This document shows positions 15,700-24,412 of a DNA stretch of 64,000 nucleotides, in pieces. The stretch spans positions 1 to 64,000 of the forward strand of contig NZ_JAUSTO010000012.1 in assembly GCF_030812885.1 (NCBI RefSeq), given 5' to 3'. The notes under the pieces were generated by a model that ran no database searches, was not told where the DNA came from, and saw nothing but the letters and a program-made list of their open reading frames with translations. The position numbers and the translations under genes were made by a program. The first letter of the stretch is position 1. Each line of letters begins with the position of its first letter. The stretch comes from Moryella indoligenes (GTDB lineage Bacteria; Bacillota; Clostridia; Lachnospirales; Lachnospiraceae).

Positions 15700-17232
15700 T
15701 TACTTCGCCGGAACCGGAGCCTTTCCTGCTGCGCGGAGCGCCTCGAGATTCTTCATAGCGATCTCATGCGCCTCCTCCGGAGCACCTGCCGGCTTGTGCA
15801 TGGTGGTCTTTCCGAATAGATTCGTGTATGCGCCGTCAGCCCAGAAGATATTCCTGCCGAGGAAGGCGGTGATTGCCGCATAAATCGGGTTCAGAAGGTT
15901 CACAAAGGCATAGGGGAAGTACGCGAAGGGATGTACACCCAGAACGCCCATCTGGTATGCACCGCAGCCTGTCCAGGGGAACATGACCGCCCAGAGCGTA
16001 CCTGCATCCTCAAGAGTACGGGACAGCATGTTGCGCGCAAGACCCATCTCATCGAACTTATCCGAATACAGCGGTGCCGGAACACCGATACCCAGGAACT
16101 GGTCACACATAGTTGCATCGCAGAACAGGGAGGTGAGCAGGGTAGCAAGAACCAACTGACCAACGCTGTGGAGCTTGTGCTTCAGACCGCCAAACAGGGA
16201 CTCGACGCAGCCGCAGCGCTCAAGCGCGCCGCCGTAAGCAACTGCAAGAAGGATCAGATTGATGGTCCACATCTGATGATCCATACCGCCGCGGTTCAGG
16301 AGCTTATCCGCGATCTCATTTCCGGTCTCAACAGAGAAACCGTAGTGCAGCGCACCAAAGATATCTCCGATATTGGTCATGCCCTGTGTGAACATCGCAA
16401 AGAGAACACCGCAGAGTACGGAGATCGCGATCCCGACGAGTCCCGGGACCTTCATGACGCAGGCCAAAATAACCACAACGATCGGGAGGAGAAGCAGCGG
16501 GCTCAGGTTGAAGTTTGCAGCAATTGCCGCCTGGAGATCCTTTGCGACACTCGCATCATAGCCGGAGATATTTCCGCTCATACCGAGAATGGTGTAAAGA
16601 ATCAGAGCAATCACAAAGGTCGGAGCTGTGGTGGAAACCATGGCCGTGACGTGATCGAAGAGGCCGGTTCCGGAGACAGCTGCCGCAAGGTTGGTGGTGT
16701 CGGACAGCGGGGAGAACTTATCGCCGAGGTAAGCACCGGAGATGATCATACCTGCGGTGATGGCCGGGTTGATGCCGAGACCCGCACCGATTCCGAGGAA
16801 TGCGATACCGACAGTAGCAGTTGCAGTCCAGGAGGAGCCGCAGGCAAGACCTACGATCGCGCACATGATGCAGCCGACCGGCAGGAAGAGCTGCGGGGTC
16901 AGAAGATCCAGGCCGTAGTAGATCAGAGCCGGGATGGTTCCGGACATGATGAAGGACGCGACCAGAAGTCCGACGGTGCAGAGGATGAGAATCGCCTCCA
17001 GCGTCGCATTCAGACGATCCAGCATACCGGCGAGTATGTCGGAGAAGCTGTGTCCGCAGAGGCTTCCGATGATGCAGGCCACACAGATGGATACCGCCAG
17101 CGGCATATGTGCATCCGTATAACCGGTATCTCCGACAAAGCCCATCAGCATCAGTCCCATCATGACGACAATCGGAATGATCGCCTCCACGACATTGGGG
17201 AGTCTTACCGGTCTCTTTGTTGTTTCACTCAT
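15700..17232 (-). CDS. nhaC: NhaC-family Na+-coupled antiporter or amino-acid transporter
   Basis: A 510-residue polytopic membrane protein of the NhaC family with about a dozen helices. Conserved stretches include GLACGSSWTATATVGIAFLGIG and GAYLGDKFSPLSDTTNLAAAVSG, where the charged and polar residues form the transport site. Named members exchange Na+ for H+ or malate for lactate, and some Bacillus relatives have been linked to histidine transport. It lies 130 bases downstream of hutH on the same strand, so histidine uptake or product exchange is a reasonable guess. The ATG at 17232, preceded by AGAGGGG, is preferred to a frame beginning at 17277. Confidence 0.88.
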   Translation of the reverse strand: MSETTKRPVRLPNVVEAIIPIVVMMGLMLMGFVGDTGYTDAHMPLAVSICVACIIGSLCGHSFSDILAGMLDRLNATLEAILILCTVGLLVASFIMSGTIPALIYYGLDLLTPQLFLPVGCIMCAIVGLACGSSWTATATVGIAFLGIGAGLGINPAITAGMIISGAYLGDKFSPLSDTTNLAAAVSGTGLFDHVTAMVSTTAPTFVIALILYTILGMSGNISGYDASVAKDLQAAIAANFNLSPLLLLPIVVVILACVMKVPGLVGIAISVLCGVLFAMFTQGMTNIGDIFGALHYGFSVETGNEIADKLLNRGGMDHQMWTINLILLAVAYGGALERCGCVESLFGGLKHKLHSVGQLVLATLLTSLFCDATMCDQFLGIGVPAPLYSDKFDEMGLARNMLSRTLEDAGTLWAVMFPWTGCGAYQMGVLGVHPFAYFPYAFVNLLNPIYAAITAFLGRNIFWADGAYTNLFGKTTMHKPAGAPEEAHEIAMKNLEALRAAGKAPVPAK

Positions 17233-17362
17233 AACTTTGAACCCCTCTTTCTTATGATGTTGTTTCTCCAGTTCCACTTTACTTAAATCTTACAGCCGAA
17301 TCCTGCATCATTCCGGGTCCGGCTGCAACAAACACGGTAACTATGAGCGCTCAGCGCGTGAA

Positions 17363-18895
17363 TTAATACTCGATCTCTCCGCCGATCGCCTTCTCAACTG
17401 CCTCGAGAAGGGAACCGTCCTTGATGATCTCCTCGCAGTAGTTGATATCACCATAGAGCTCTCTGTCCTCATCCAGAGTCGCAACCTTCTTGCGGATGAG
17501 ATCATAAGCCGCCTGTGTTCCCTTACCAAGGCCCTTGTTGCCTCTCAGATCAATACCCTGGCAGGCAACCATAAGCTCCATAGCCAGAACTCTTCTCACG
17601 TTGCGGCCAATCTCAGCAGCCTGTCTTGCAGCGATCGTACCCATGCTGACATGATCCTCCTGACCTGCGGAGGAAGGAATGCTGTCAACACTTGCCGGGT
17701 GCGCGAGAACCTTATTTTCAGAGACCAGAGCCGCTGCGGAATACTGAACAATCATGAAGCCGGAGCAGACGCCGCCACGGGTGGTAAGGAATGCCGGAAG
17801 CCCGCTGTAAGCCGGATTCACGAGGCGCTCAATGCGGCGCTCGGAAACATTGGCCAGCTCAGACTCCGCAATCTTCAGGAAATCAAAGCTCAGTGCCATC
17901 GGCTGTCCATGGAAATTACCGCCGGAGATTCCTGCCCGATCCTCCTGGAAGATGATGGGGTTATCCGTCACGGAATTGATCTCGATATCAACATGATCCG
18001 CCACATAACCTATGGCGTCCTTGGATGCGCCGTGAATCTGCGGGCTGCAGCGAAGGGAGTAGGCATCCTGTACGCGAAGCTCACCCTGCCTCGTGGTGTT
18101 CTTGCTGCCCTCAAGCAGTCTCCTCAAGTTCTTTGCAGTGACAGTCTGCCCTCTGTGCGGACGAACTGTATGTACGCGCTCCTCAAGCGCATCCATGACC
18201 CCGTTCTGTGCCTCGTAGCAGAGCGCATCTGCAATATCAGCGACCTTCAGAAGACGAATTGCATCATAGAGTGCGAGGGAGCCTACAGCTGTCATAGCCT
18301 GCGTTCCGTTATTCAGTGCAAGACCTTCCTTTGCGGAGAGCTCCACCGGCTGAATCCCGGCGCGCTTCATTGCCTCGCCGCCATCCATGAGCTCGCCCTC
18401 AAACCATGCCTTGCCAAGGCCGATCATGACCAGAACCATATGAGAGAGCGGAGCCAGATCACCGGAAGCGCCCAGGGAGCCCTTCTCCGGAACAAACGGC
18501 GTCACACCCTTGTTCAGCATATCAATCATGGTCTGAAGGGTCTCGAGACGGATGCCGGAAAAGCCCTTGGACAGATTGTTGACTCTGAGCAGCAGCATGC
18601 CTCTCGCAATATCCTCTGCAAAGGGATCGCCGGCACCGACCGCATGAGTGATGATGAGGTTCTTCTGAAGATCTCTGCACTCATCTGTGCTGATCACTAC
18701 ATCACTGAATTTGCCGAAGCCGGTCGTAATTCCGTAAACAACCTTCTTCTCTGCAACCAGATCGTCTACAATCTTGCGGGAAGCGAGAACCTTCTCTCTG
18801 CTCTCCTCCGAAAGCTCTACCACTGCATGATTGCGGCAGACAGCTACGATCTGATCTACAGTGAGATCCTGACCTGTGATAATTACCTTCTCCAT
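17363..18895 (-). CDS. hutH: Histidine ammonia-lyase
   Basis: A 510-residue histidine ammonia-lyase, the first step of histidine use: L-histidine to trans-urocanate plus ammonia. The self-forming MIO cofactor motif Ala-Ser-Gly lies in KGSLGASGDLAPLSHM near residue 143, and the family segments GTQAMTAVGSLAL and GNFHGQPMALSFD are present. The size is that of bacterial HutH. The start ATG at 18895 has AGGAGG upstream. It is separated from the large regulator gene by 342 bases containing a 13-bp perfect inverted repeat whose half-site recurs before hutU, which points to shared control. Confidence 0.96.
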   Translation of the reverse strand: MEKVIITGQDLTVDQIVAVCRNHAVVELSEESREKVLASRKIVDDLVAEKKVVYGITTGFGKFSDVVISTDECRDLQKNLIITHAVGAGDPFAEDIARGMLLLRVNNLSKGFSGIRLETLQTMIDMLNKGVTPFVPEKGSLGASGDLAPLSHMVLVMIGLGKAWFEGELMDGGEAMKRAGIQPVELSAKEGLALNNGTQAMTAVGSLALYDAIRLLKVADIADALCYEAQNGVMDALEERVHTVRPHRGQTVTAKNLRRLLEGSKNTTRQGELRVQDAYSLRCSPQIHGASKDAIGYVADHVDIEINSVTDNPIIFQEDRAGISGGNFHGQPMALSFDFLKIAESELANVSERRIERLVNPAYSGLPAFLTTRGGVCSGFMIVQYSAAALVSENKVLAHPASVDSIPSSAGQEDHVSMGTIAARQAAEIGRNVRRVLAMELMVACQGIDLRGNKGLGKGTQAAYDLIRKKVATLDEDRELYGDINYCEEIIKDGSLLEAVEKAIGGEIEY

Positions 18896-18995
18896 GTCTG
18901 TATCCTCCTAATTTGTGCTTCGGCTGCGGACTCTCTCAAGGCGCACCGACTCGACCGTTACCAAAAGCTGATACAGATATTGTAATAAAGGTACG

Positions 18996-19030
18996 TCTAA
19001 AAAACGTCCATTTTATAGACGTTTTTTAGA
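18996..19030. promoter_or_regulatory. Perfect 13-bp inverted repeat upstream of hutH
   Basis: 18996-19008 pairs perfectly with 19018-19030 (half-site GACGTTTTTTAGA). It lies about 100 bases upstream of hutH, just before a minus-strand TACAAT that could be the -10, so it covers the -35 zone. It could also act as a terminator for the regulator gene. The same half-site precedes hutU. Nothing else is visible in 18896-19237. Confidence 0.6.
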
Positions 19031-19237
19031 TCTTTTTATACTTTCTTTATATTTTATGGTGATTTTAGTAAATTTTTTTTGTGATTTTAAGGTATTATTT
19101 CATCACTTTAACCTGATAGCATTCTACCACATTATCACACTATCAGTCCAGAGTTCTTTGTATTTTTTCGTCTCAGACAAACAAGCCTGCTCTCCCGTCT
19201 CCGTAGTTCGCAGACATCCCCGGACAGCTGTTCTGCA

Positions 19238-22087
19238 TTATATCCCCAGCTGCGTCTCAGTCTCCCGAAGCAGCTGCTCCGTCAGAGGATTCCCTATCTT
19301 TTCTGAAATAATCTTCGCCTTCTCATAGTGAATACGCGCAGCATCGCGGTGCCCGTCCGCAAGAGACACCAATGCAAGATAGACCTCCGTGCGCTCCAGA
19401 CCCCAGCGATAGCCATTCCGTTCAAGACTCTCTCTCGCCTTATCAAGATAGATATGGCTCTCCGTATAGCGTCCCTGCAGATACTTCACCTGTCCGATAT
19501 TTGAATAGATCTGTGCCATCCCATTGGTCGCCACCGGCCCCTGTCCAATATGCACTGCCTCATTGTAGTATTGCAGCGCCTGCTCATACCGCTCCTGCCA
19601 GCGATAGATGTCCCCTATATAGGAGTAGCAGGCCGCGATACTCGCCTTGTACTTTTCCTCTCCCCCCTCCCGCTCTGAAAGCAATCGGAATATTGAGATC
19701 GCTTTGCCAAGTATCTCCTTTGCCATAGCGTATTCCTGGCGCCGGATCAGATACCAGCCGCGAAGCCTTAAGAAGGTCGCGTACTCGTCCCGCTCCTCCT
19801 CTCCAATGATTCCAAGTCCCATGGAGACATACTGATCTACCTTCTCCACCGCATTGGTCTGGATGCCATGAAAGATATGCTGTCTGTAGCAGGCCAGCAA
19901 GGTCTTGCGCGCATTCAGACGCCTCGCTATCACCATACTGCGCTCTATATTCGCGATGCCGGAATCATACTCTCCCGCCGCAATATCGTGACGCCCCATA
20001 ATGTAGTGCATCTGCATCTTCATTTCATTGACCTCGCGGGAATTGTCCTGAAGCTGTATCACCTGCTTCGCAAGCCCCAGCATTTTCTCCGCCTCCGCCA
20101 TAACTGCAAAGCTGTCGCCCAGATCCGATACGTCACTGTGAATAATAGGAAAATTCTCGTTAATAATTGTATAAAATTCCTGCAGGTAGCGTATCTGATA
20201 CTGAAAAGCCCGCACCTCATTGTGCGCTCTGCCATAGTGATAGGCAATCACCGGAAGCTCTGCAAAATTGTCCCCATAGCGCTGCTCATAGTAATTCGCC
20301 AGCATTTTATGATACAGCTGTGTTTTTCCTGCGCTCTGATGCTCATAGATATATTCCTGGAAAATGCGGTGCACAAATTTATAGTACACCTCCCAGCCGA
20401 CCAGCACCTCCTGTACCAGATTTCCTCTCTGCAGTCGATCCAGCGCACGGATAAGCTGCAGACGATCCACACCATTCAGCAGAAGCTCCAGCTCCTCTAT
20501 GCTGATCTTTTCCGGGAAGATCGCCATGCATCCAAGCACTTCCCGCTCCTGATCCGTGATTCCGGAGAGACGGGAACTGATAACCAGGTTGATTTTCGGC
20601 GTCTTCTCAAGCGTAAAGCCCTTCTCCCGGATAATGGCGATCATCTCCTTTAGGAAAAATGCATTCCCCTCTGTCAGCTCATAAATCTCCTGACGCTCCT
20701 CCGGCCGGCTCTCCATCTCCGGAAGCGCGCGAAGCAATATCTTTTCTGTCTCCTCCTGGGAAAAGGGCTGCAAAGCTATGAAGCGGATACGATCCTCTCG
20801 GACCAGCACCTCCAGCTGATGCATAACTGCCGCCTCATAGCTCCCCTGATAGGTGCAGATCACCTTCAGACGATCCGGAGAGATGCTTCGAACGAGCCGC
20901 ACCAGAAGCTGAAAGCTCACCTGATCCATCCACTGAATCTCATCAAAGGCCAGCAGAATTCTATGTTTCTCACTGATCCTTCGAAAAAGATCCAGCATGC
21001 TCTGCTCAATTAGCTGGTAGCGCATATGCCCGCTCTCCCCGTCTGCCGAGAGCGCGCCGGAGAGTCCGGGAAGGTTTCGCATACCTTCAGGTATCATACC
21101 GGACAGCGCCCCTTCTTCAGCCAGCTGCCGGACATCCTGAAAAATATCGTTCCACGGACTCAGGAAAAACTCTGCGCCCTGTCGATAGCACACCGCCACA
21201 AGCGAAATCATCTTGGTTCCGGCGGAAATTCTGCGACAGCAATCCAGAAAGCGACTTTTTCCGACGCCCTCTTCCCCCTCAACCGCGATAAAGTTCATGC
21301 GATCACCGTTCTCCTGTGCCAATATACCGCTCACCTGAAACAGCTCCCGCTCGCGTCCTACATAGTCCACCTCGGCTATGCCGTTCCCGACACTCGGAAC
21401 CCGCTCCTTCATATTAAAAATACGGTGAAAGAGCTCCCTTGTTCTCGCCGAGGGCTCCTCGCCGACATCCTCCTTCAGCACCTTCACAAGATCATAATAG
21501 AGACGTATCGCCATGTGATAGCTTCCATTTCCCGCATAGAGATTCATGATCTCATAGTACAGATTTTCATTATAAGGATCATTTTTCAAAAGTATATTTC
21601 CACAGGCCTGCATCTTTGCGATGTCATGCTCCCGCGCTGCCGCCTCCAGCCCGCGCTGCGCGTCGAGCGTTGCGGCCTCTGCAAGTGAGGCGCGCACAGA
21701 CTCTGCCCACTCTTCAAACTCATAGCAGTTTTTGATAAAAAAGTGGTCCAGAAAGACAGCGCCTTCCTCCCGTTCCGATTCCGGTGCATCCAGGTCAATA
21801 TGAATCTTTCTTTCCGGGTTCAGACTGATACCTGTGTGTCCGCTGGTGAGCAGAGCCTCCCGGCCGAGCACCTGCCGGACCTGATAGATCGCGTCTCTCA
21901 GCTTCTTCTTGCCCGCACTCTCTCCCTCGTCACCCCAGAGCAGACTGATAACCTCCTCCCGCGTGACGCTTTTTTTGACACAGAGATAATAAAAGAAGCC
22001 CTCCGCTTTTTTATAAGGAAAGGACAGTTTTTCCATCCCACGCTTTACTTCCGGATTTCCGCAGAGTCGCACCGTAATCGCATCCAT
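19238..22087 (-). CDS. AfsR/SARP-like regulator: winged helix, BTAD, AAA+ ATPase, TPR
   Basis: A 949-residue transcriptional regulator with the layout of AfsR/SARP proteins: N-terminal winged-helix DNA-binding domain (about 1-95, with KKLRDAIYQVRQVLG as recognition region), BTAD tetratricopeptide domain (about 100-230), STAND/AAA-type ATPase with Walker A GEEGVGKS (about 271-278) and Walker B-like ILLAFDEIQWMD, and a C-terminal TPR array. No C-terminal LuxR HTH is present. The paired ATGs at 22090 and 22087 follow GGAGG; the longer frame to 22249 would run into the hutU promoter. Lying between hutH and divergent hutU, it is the likely hut regulator, probably an activator, instead of HutP or HutC. 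Confidence 0.85.
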   Translation of the reverse strand: MDAITVRLCGNPEVKRGMEKLSFPYKKAEGFFYYLCVKKSVTREEVISLLWGDEGESAGKKKLRDAIYQVRQVLGREALLTSGHTGISLNPERKIHIDLDAPESEREEGAVFLDHFFIKNCYEFEEWAESVRASLAEAATLDAQRGLEAAAREHDIAKMQACGNILLKNDPYNENLYYEIMNLYAGNGSYHMAIRLYYDLVKVLKEDVGEEPSARTRELFHRIFNMKERVPSVGNGIAEVDYVGRERELFQVSGILAQENGDRMNFIAVEGEEGVGKSRFLDCCRRISAGTKMISLVAVCYRQGAEFFLSPWNDIFQDVRQLAEEGALSGMIPEGMRNLPGLSGALSADGESGHMRYQLIEQSMLDLFRRISEKHRILLAFDEIQWMDQVSFQLLVRLVRSISPDRLKVICTYQGSYEAAVMHQLEVLVREDRIRFIALQPFSQEETEKILLRALPEMESRPEERQEIYELTEGNAFFLKEMIAIIREKGFTLEKTPKINLVISSRLSGITDQEREVLGCMAIFPEKISIEELELLLNGVDRLQLIRALDRLQRGNLVQEVLVGWEVYYKFVHRIFQEYIYEHQSAGKTQLYHKMLANYYEQRYGDNFAELPVIAYHYGRAHNEVRAFQYQIRYLQEFYTIINENFPIIHSDVSDLGDSFAVMAEAEKMLGLAKQVIQLQDNSREVNEMKMQMHYIMGRHDIAAGEYDSGIANIERSMVIARRLNARKTLLACYRQHIFHGIQTNAVEKVDQYVSMGLGIIGEEERDEYATFLRLRGWYLIRRQEYAMAKEILGKAISIFRLLSEREGGEEKYKASIAACYSYIGDIYRWQERYEQALQYYNEAVHIGQGPVATNGMAQIYSNIGQVKYLQGRYTESHIYLDKARESLERNGYRWGLERTEVYLALVSLADGHRDAARIHYEKAKIISEKIGNPLTEQLLRETETQLGI

Positions 22088-22186
22088 CATTCGCACCTCC
22101 ATCTGTACATCACCCATTATATTCTTTCTTATATGAAAGCGTCCAGTAAAAATGTCGAAAACTTCTTCTGTACAGAGTGGTAATTT

Positions 22187-22226
22187 GACGTTTTTTTGAC
22201 TGCTCGCAGTTATACTGGTCTTATAC
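22187..22226 (+). promoter_or_regulatory. hutU promoter with GACGTTTTTT element
   Basis: GACGTTTTTTT at 22187-22197 matches the half-site of the hutH inverted repeat; a one-mismatch inverse copy (AAAAATGTC) lies at 22148-22156. It overlaps a -35-like TTGACT (22196-22201); TTATAC at 22221-22226 is a possible -10 with 19-base spacing, which is longer than ideal and suits activator dependence. Confidence 0.5.
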
Positions 22227-22270
22227 AAAGTAATTATCAACAGAATCATCTACGAAAGGAAGGCACCGCT

Positions 22271-24298
22271 ATGATGACGAACAAAGAAATTGGCGCTTGC
22301 ATGACGGTAAAGCTGGACCCGGTACTTCCGGAGTATCCTACTTTTAATCCGCTGATCCGCCGTGCTCCGAAGAGAGATCTGGAGCTCACCGAGCATGAGA
22401 TGAAGCTCGCGTTAAAGAACGCGCTCCGCTATATCCCGGAGGAGCTTCACGAGCAGCTGGCTCCCGAGTTCATGGAAGAGCTTCTGACCCGCGGCCGTAT
22501 CTACGGCTATCGCTTTATGCCGAAGGGCGAGATCCACGGCAGACCGATTGACGAGTACAAGGGAAACTGTGTACAGGGTAAGGCGTTCCAGGTTATGATT
22601 GACAACAACTTAAGCCATGAGATCGCACTCTATCCCTACGAGCTCGTCACCTACGGCGAGACCGGCGCTGTCTGCCAGAACTGGATGCAGTATCAGCTTC
22701 TCAAGAAGTACCTCGAGATTCTGACCGATGAGCAGACCCTCGTCGTCATGTCCGGTCATCCGCTCGGACTCTTCCACTCCCACAAGCAGGCTCCGCGTGT
22801 CATCATCACCAACGGCCTCCTGGTCGGTGAGGCGGACAATCTCCGCGACTGGACCAGAATCACCGCTATGGGCTGCTCCAGCTACGGACAGATGACCGCC
22901 GGTGGCTGGATGTACATCGGACCGCAGGGCATCGTGCACGGAACCTTCAACACCATCCTGAATGCAGGCCGCAAATACCTTGGCGTTCCGGAGCAGGGCG
23001 ACCTCTCCGGTCACCTCTTTGTGACCTCCGGACTCGGCGGAATGAGCGGTGCGCAGCCGAAGGCCATTGAGATCGCGCGCGGTGTGGGTATTGTCGCTGA
23101 GGTCGATGCCTCCCGCATCGAGACCCGCCACAGCCAGGGCTGGGTGAGCCGTGTTGCAGAGAGTCCGGCTGAGGCATTTGAGATCGCACATGAGTACATG
23201 GAGAAGAAGGAGCCGATGTCCATCGCATTCCATGGAAATATCGTTGACCTCCTCCAGTACGCAGTTGATCACAACGAGAAGATCGAGCTTCTCTCCGACC
23301 AGACCTCCTGCCACGTTCCGTACGACGGCGGCTACTGCCCGCAGGGTCTTACTTTTGAGCAGAGAACTGAGATGCTGGCAAATGACCGCGAGCAGTTCAT
23401 CAAGCTTGTAGATCAGACCCTGACCAAGCACTTCCACCTCATTCAGGAGCTGGTAAAGAGAGGTTCCTACTTCTTCGACTACGGCAACTCCTTCATGAAG
23501 GCCATCTTCGACGCAGGCAACCCGGATATTGCCAAGAATGGTCACGATACCACCGAGGGCTTCATCTTCCCGTCCTATGTTGAGGATATCATGGGACCGA
23601 TGCTCTTCGACTACGGCTATGGCCCGTTCCGCTGGTGCTGCCTCTCCGGCAAGCATGAGGATCTCCTGAAGACCGACCACGCTGCCATGGACATTATCGA
23701 TCCGAACCGCCGCTTCCAGGATCGTGACAACTGGGTATGGATCCGCGACGCAGACAAGAACGCTCTCGTCGTTGGCACACAGTGCCGCATCCTCTATCAG
23801 GATGCACTCGGCCGCCGCGACATCGCTCTGAAGTTCAATGATATGGTGAGAAAGGGTGAGATCGGACCGGTCATGCTGGGCCGCGATCACCACGACACCG
23901 GCGGCACCGATTCTCCCTACCGTGAGACCTCCAATATCTACGATGGTTCGCAGTTCACCGCAGATATGGCTACGCAGTGCTACGCGGGTAATGCTGCGAG
24001 AGGCATGAGCCTGATCGCACTCCACAACGGCGGCGGCGTAGGCATTGGAAAGTCCATCAACGGCGGCTTCGGCCTGGTTCTTGATGGAAGCGAGCTCACA
24101 GACCAGATCATACGCGAGTCCATTCCGTGGGATACCATGGTTGGCGTCTCCAGACGTAACTGGGCAAGAAATGAGCACTCCATCGAGACAGTCGCTGCAT
24201 ACAACAAGCAGTTTGCAGATTCCGACCACATCACCATCCCGTTTGTTGCGGACGATGCGCTCGTTGAGAAGACCTATAAGGCTGCAATCAGCAAGTAA
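22271..24298 (+). CDS. hutU: Urocanate hydratase (long form)
   Basis: A 675-residue urocanase, converting urocanate to imidazolonepropionate with tightly bound NAD+. Landmarks include YKGNCVQGKAFQ, the NAD-binding GLGGMSGAQPKA and DHHDTGGTDSPYRET. It is about 120 residues longer than the typical 555-residue bacterial enzyme and has the length of the animal-type or clostridial long form. The ATG at 22271 follows AAAGGAAGG at 7-base spacing; an alternate ATG is the next codon. It is the first gene of the hutU-hutI unit, divergent from the AfsR-like regulator gene. Confidence 0.95.
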   Translation: MMTNKEIGACMTVKLDPVLPEYPTFNPLIRRAPKRDLELTEHEMKLALKNALRYIPEELHEQLAPEFMEELLTRGRIYGYRFMPKGEIHGRPIDEYKGNCVQGKAFQVMIDNNLSHEIALYPYELVTYGETGAVCQNWMQYQLLKKYLEILTDEQTLVVMSGHPLGLFHSHKQAPRVIITNGLLVGEADNLRDWTRITAMGCSSYGQMTAGGWMYIGPQGIVHGTFNTILNAGRKYLGVPEQGDLSGHLFVTSGLGGMSGAQPKAIEIARGVGIVAEVDASRIETRHSQGWVSRVAESPAEAFEIAHEYMEKKEPMSIAFHGNIVDLLQYAVDHNEKIELLSDQTSCHVPYDGGYCPQGLTFEQRTEMLANDREQFIKLVDQTLTKHFHLIQELVKRGSYFFDYGNSFMKAIFDAGNPDIAKNGHDTTEGFIFPSYVEDIMGPMLFDYGYGPFRWCCLSGKHEDLLKTDHAAMDIIDPNRRFQDRDNWVWIRDADKNALVVGTQCRILYQDALGRRDIALKFNDMVRKGEIGPVMLGRDHHDTGGTDSPYRETSNIYDGSQFTADMATQCYAGNAARGMSLIALHNGGGVGIGKSINGGFGLVLDGSELTDQIIRESIPWDTMVGVSRRNWARNEHSIETVAAYNKQFADSDHITIPFVADDALVEKTYKAAISK

Positions 24299-24332
24299 TT
24301 TCAACTGAATATCCTGTGCGCGCACAGCGCAC

Positions 24333-24376
24333 CGAGGAGGGGGGGGTCTGGCCGAAAGCTGTCCCCCCTCCTTCGG
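24333..24376 (+). other. G-rich intercistronic hairpin between hutU and hutI
   Basis: A long G-run (eight G) in CCGAGGAGGGGGGGG pairs with CCCCCCTCCTTCGG about 20 bases later, with one bulge. No T-run follows, so read-through into hutI is expected; it may tune hutI expression or stabilise the mRNA. Confidence 0.5.
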
Positions 24377-24412
24377 GATATCAGACACAGACAAGACAGA
24401 CAGGAGTATACT

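Noticed and set aside
24333..24376. Terminator between hutU and hutI
   Set aside because: There is no T-run, and the two genes act in sequence; kept only as an intercistronic stem.
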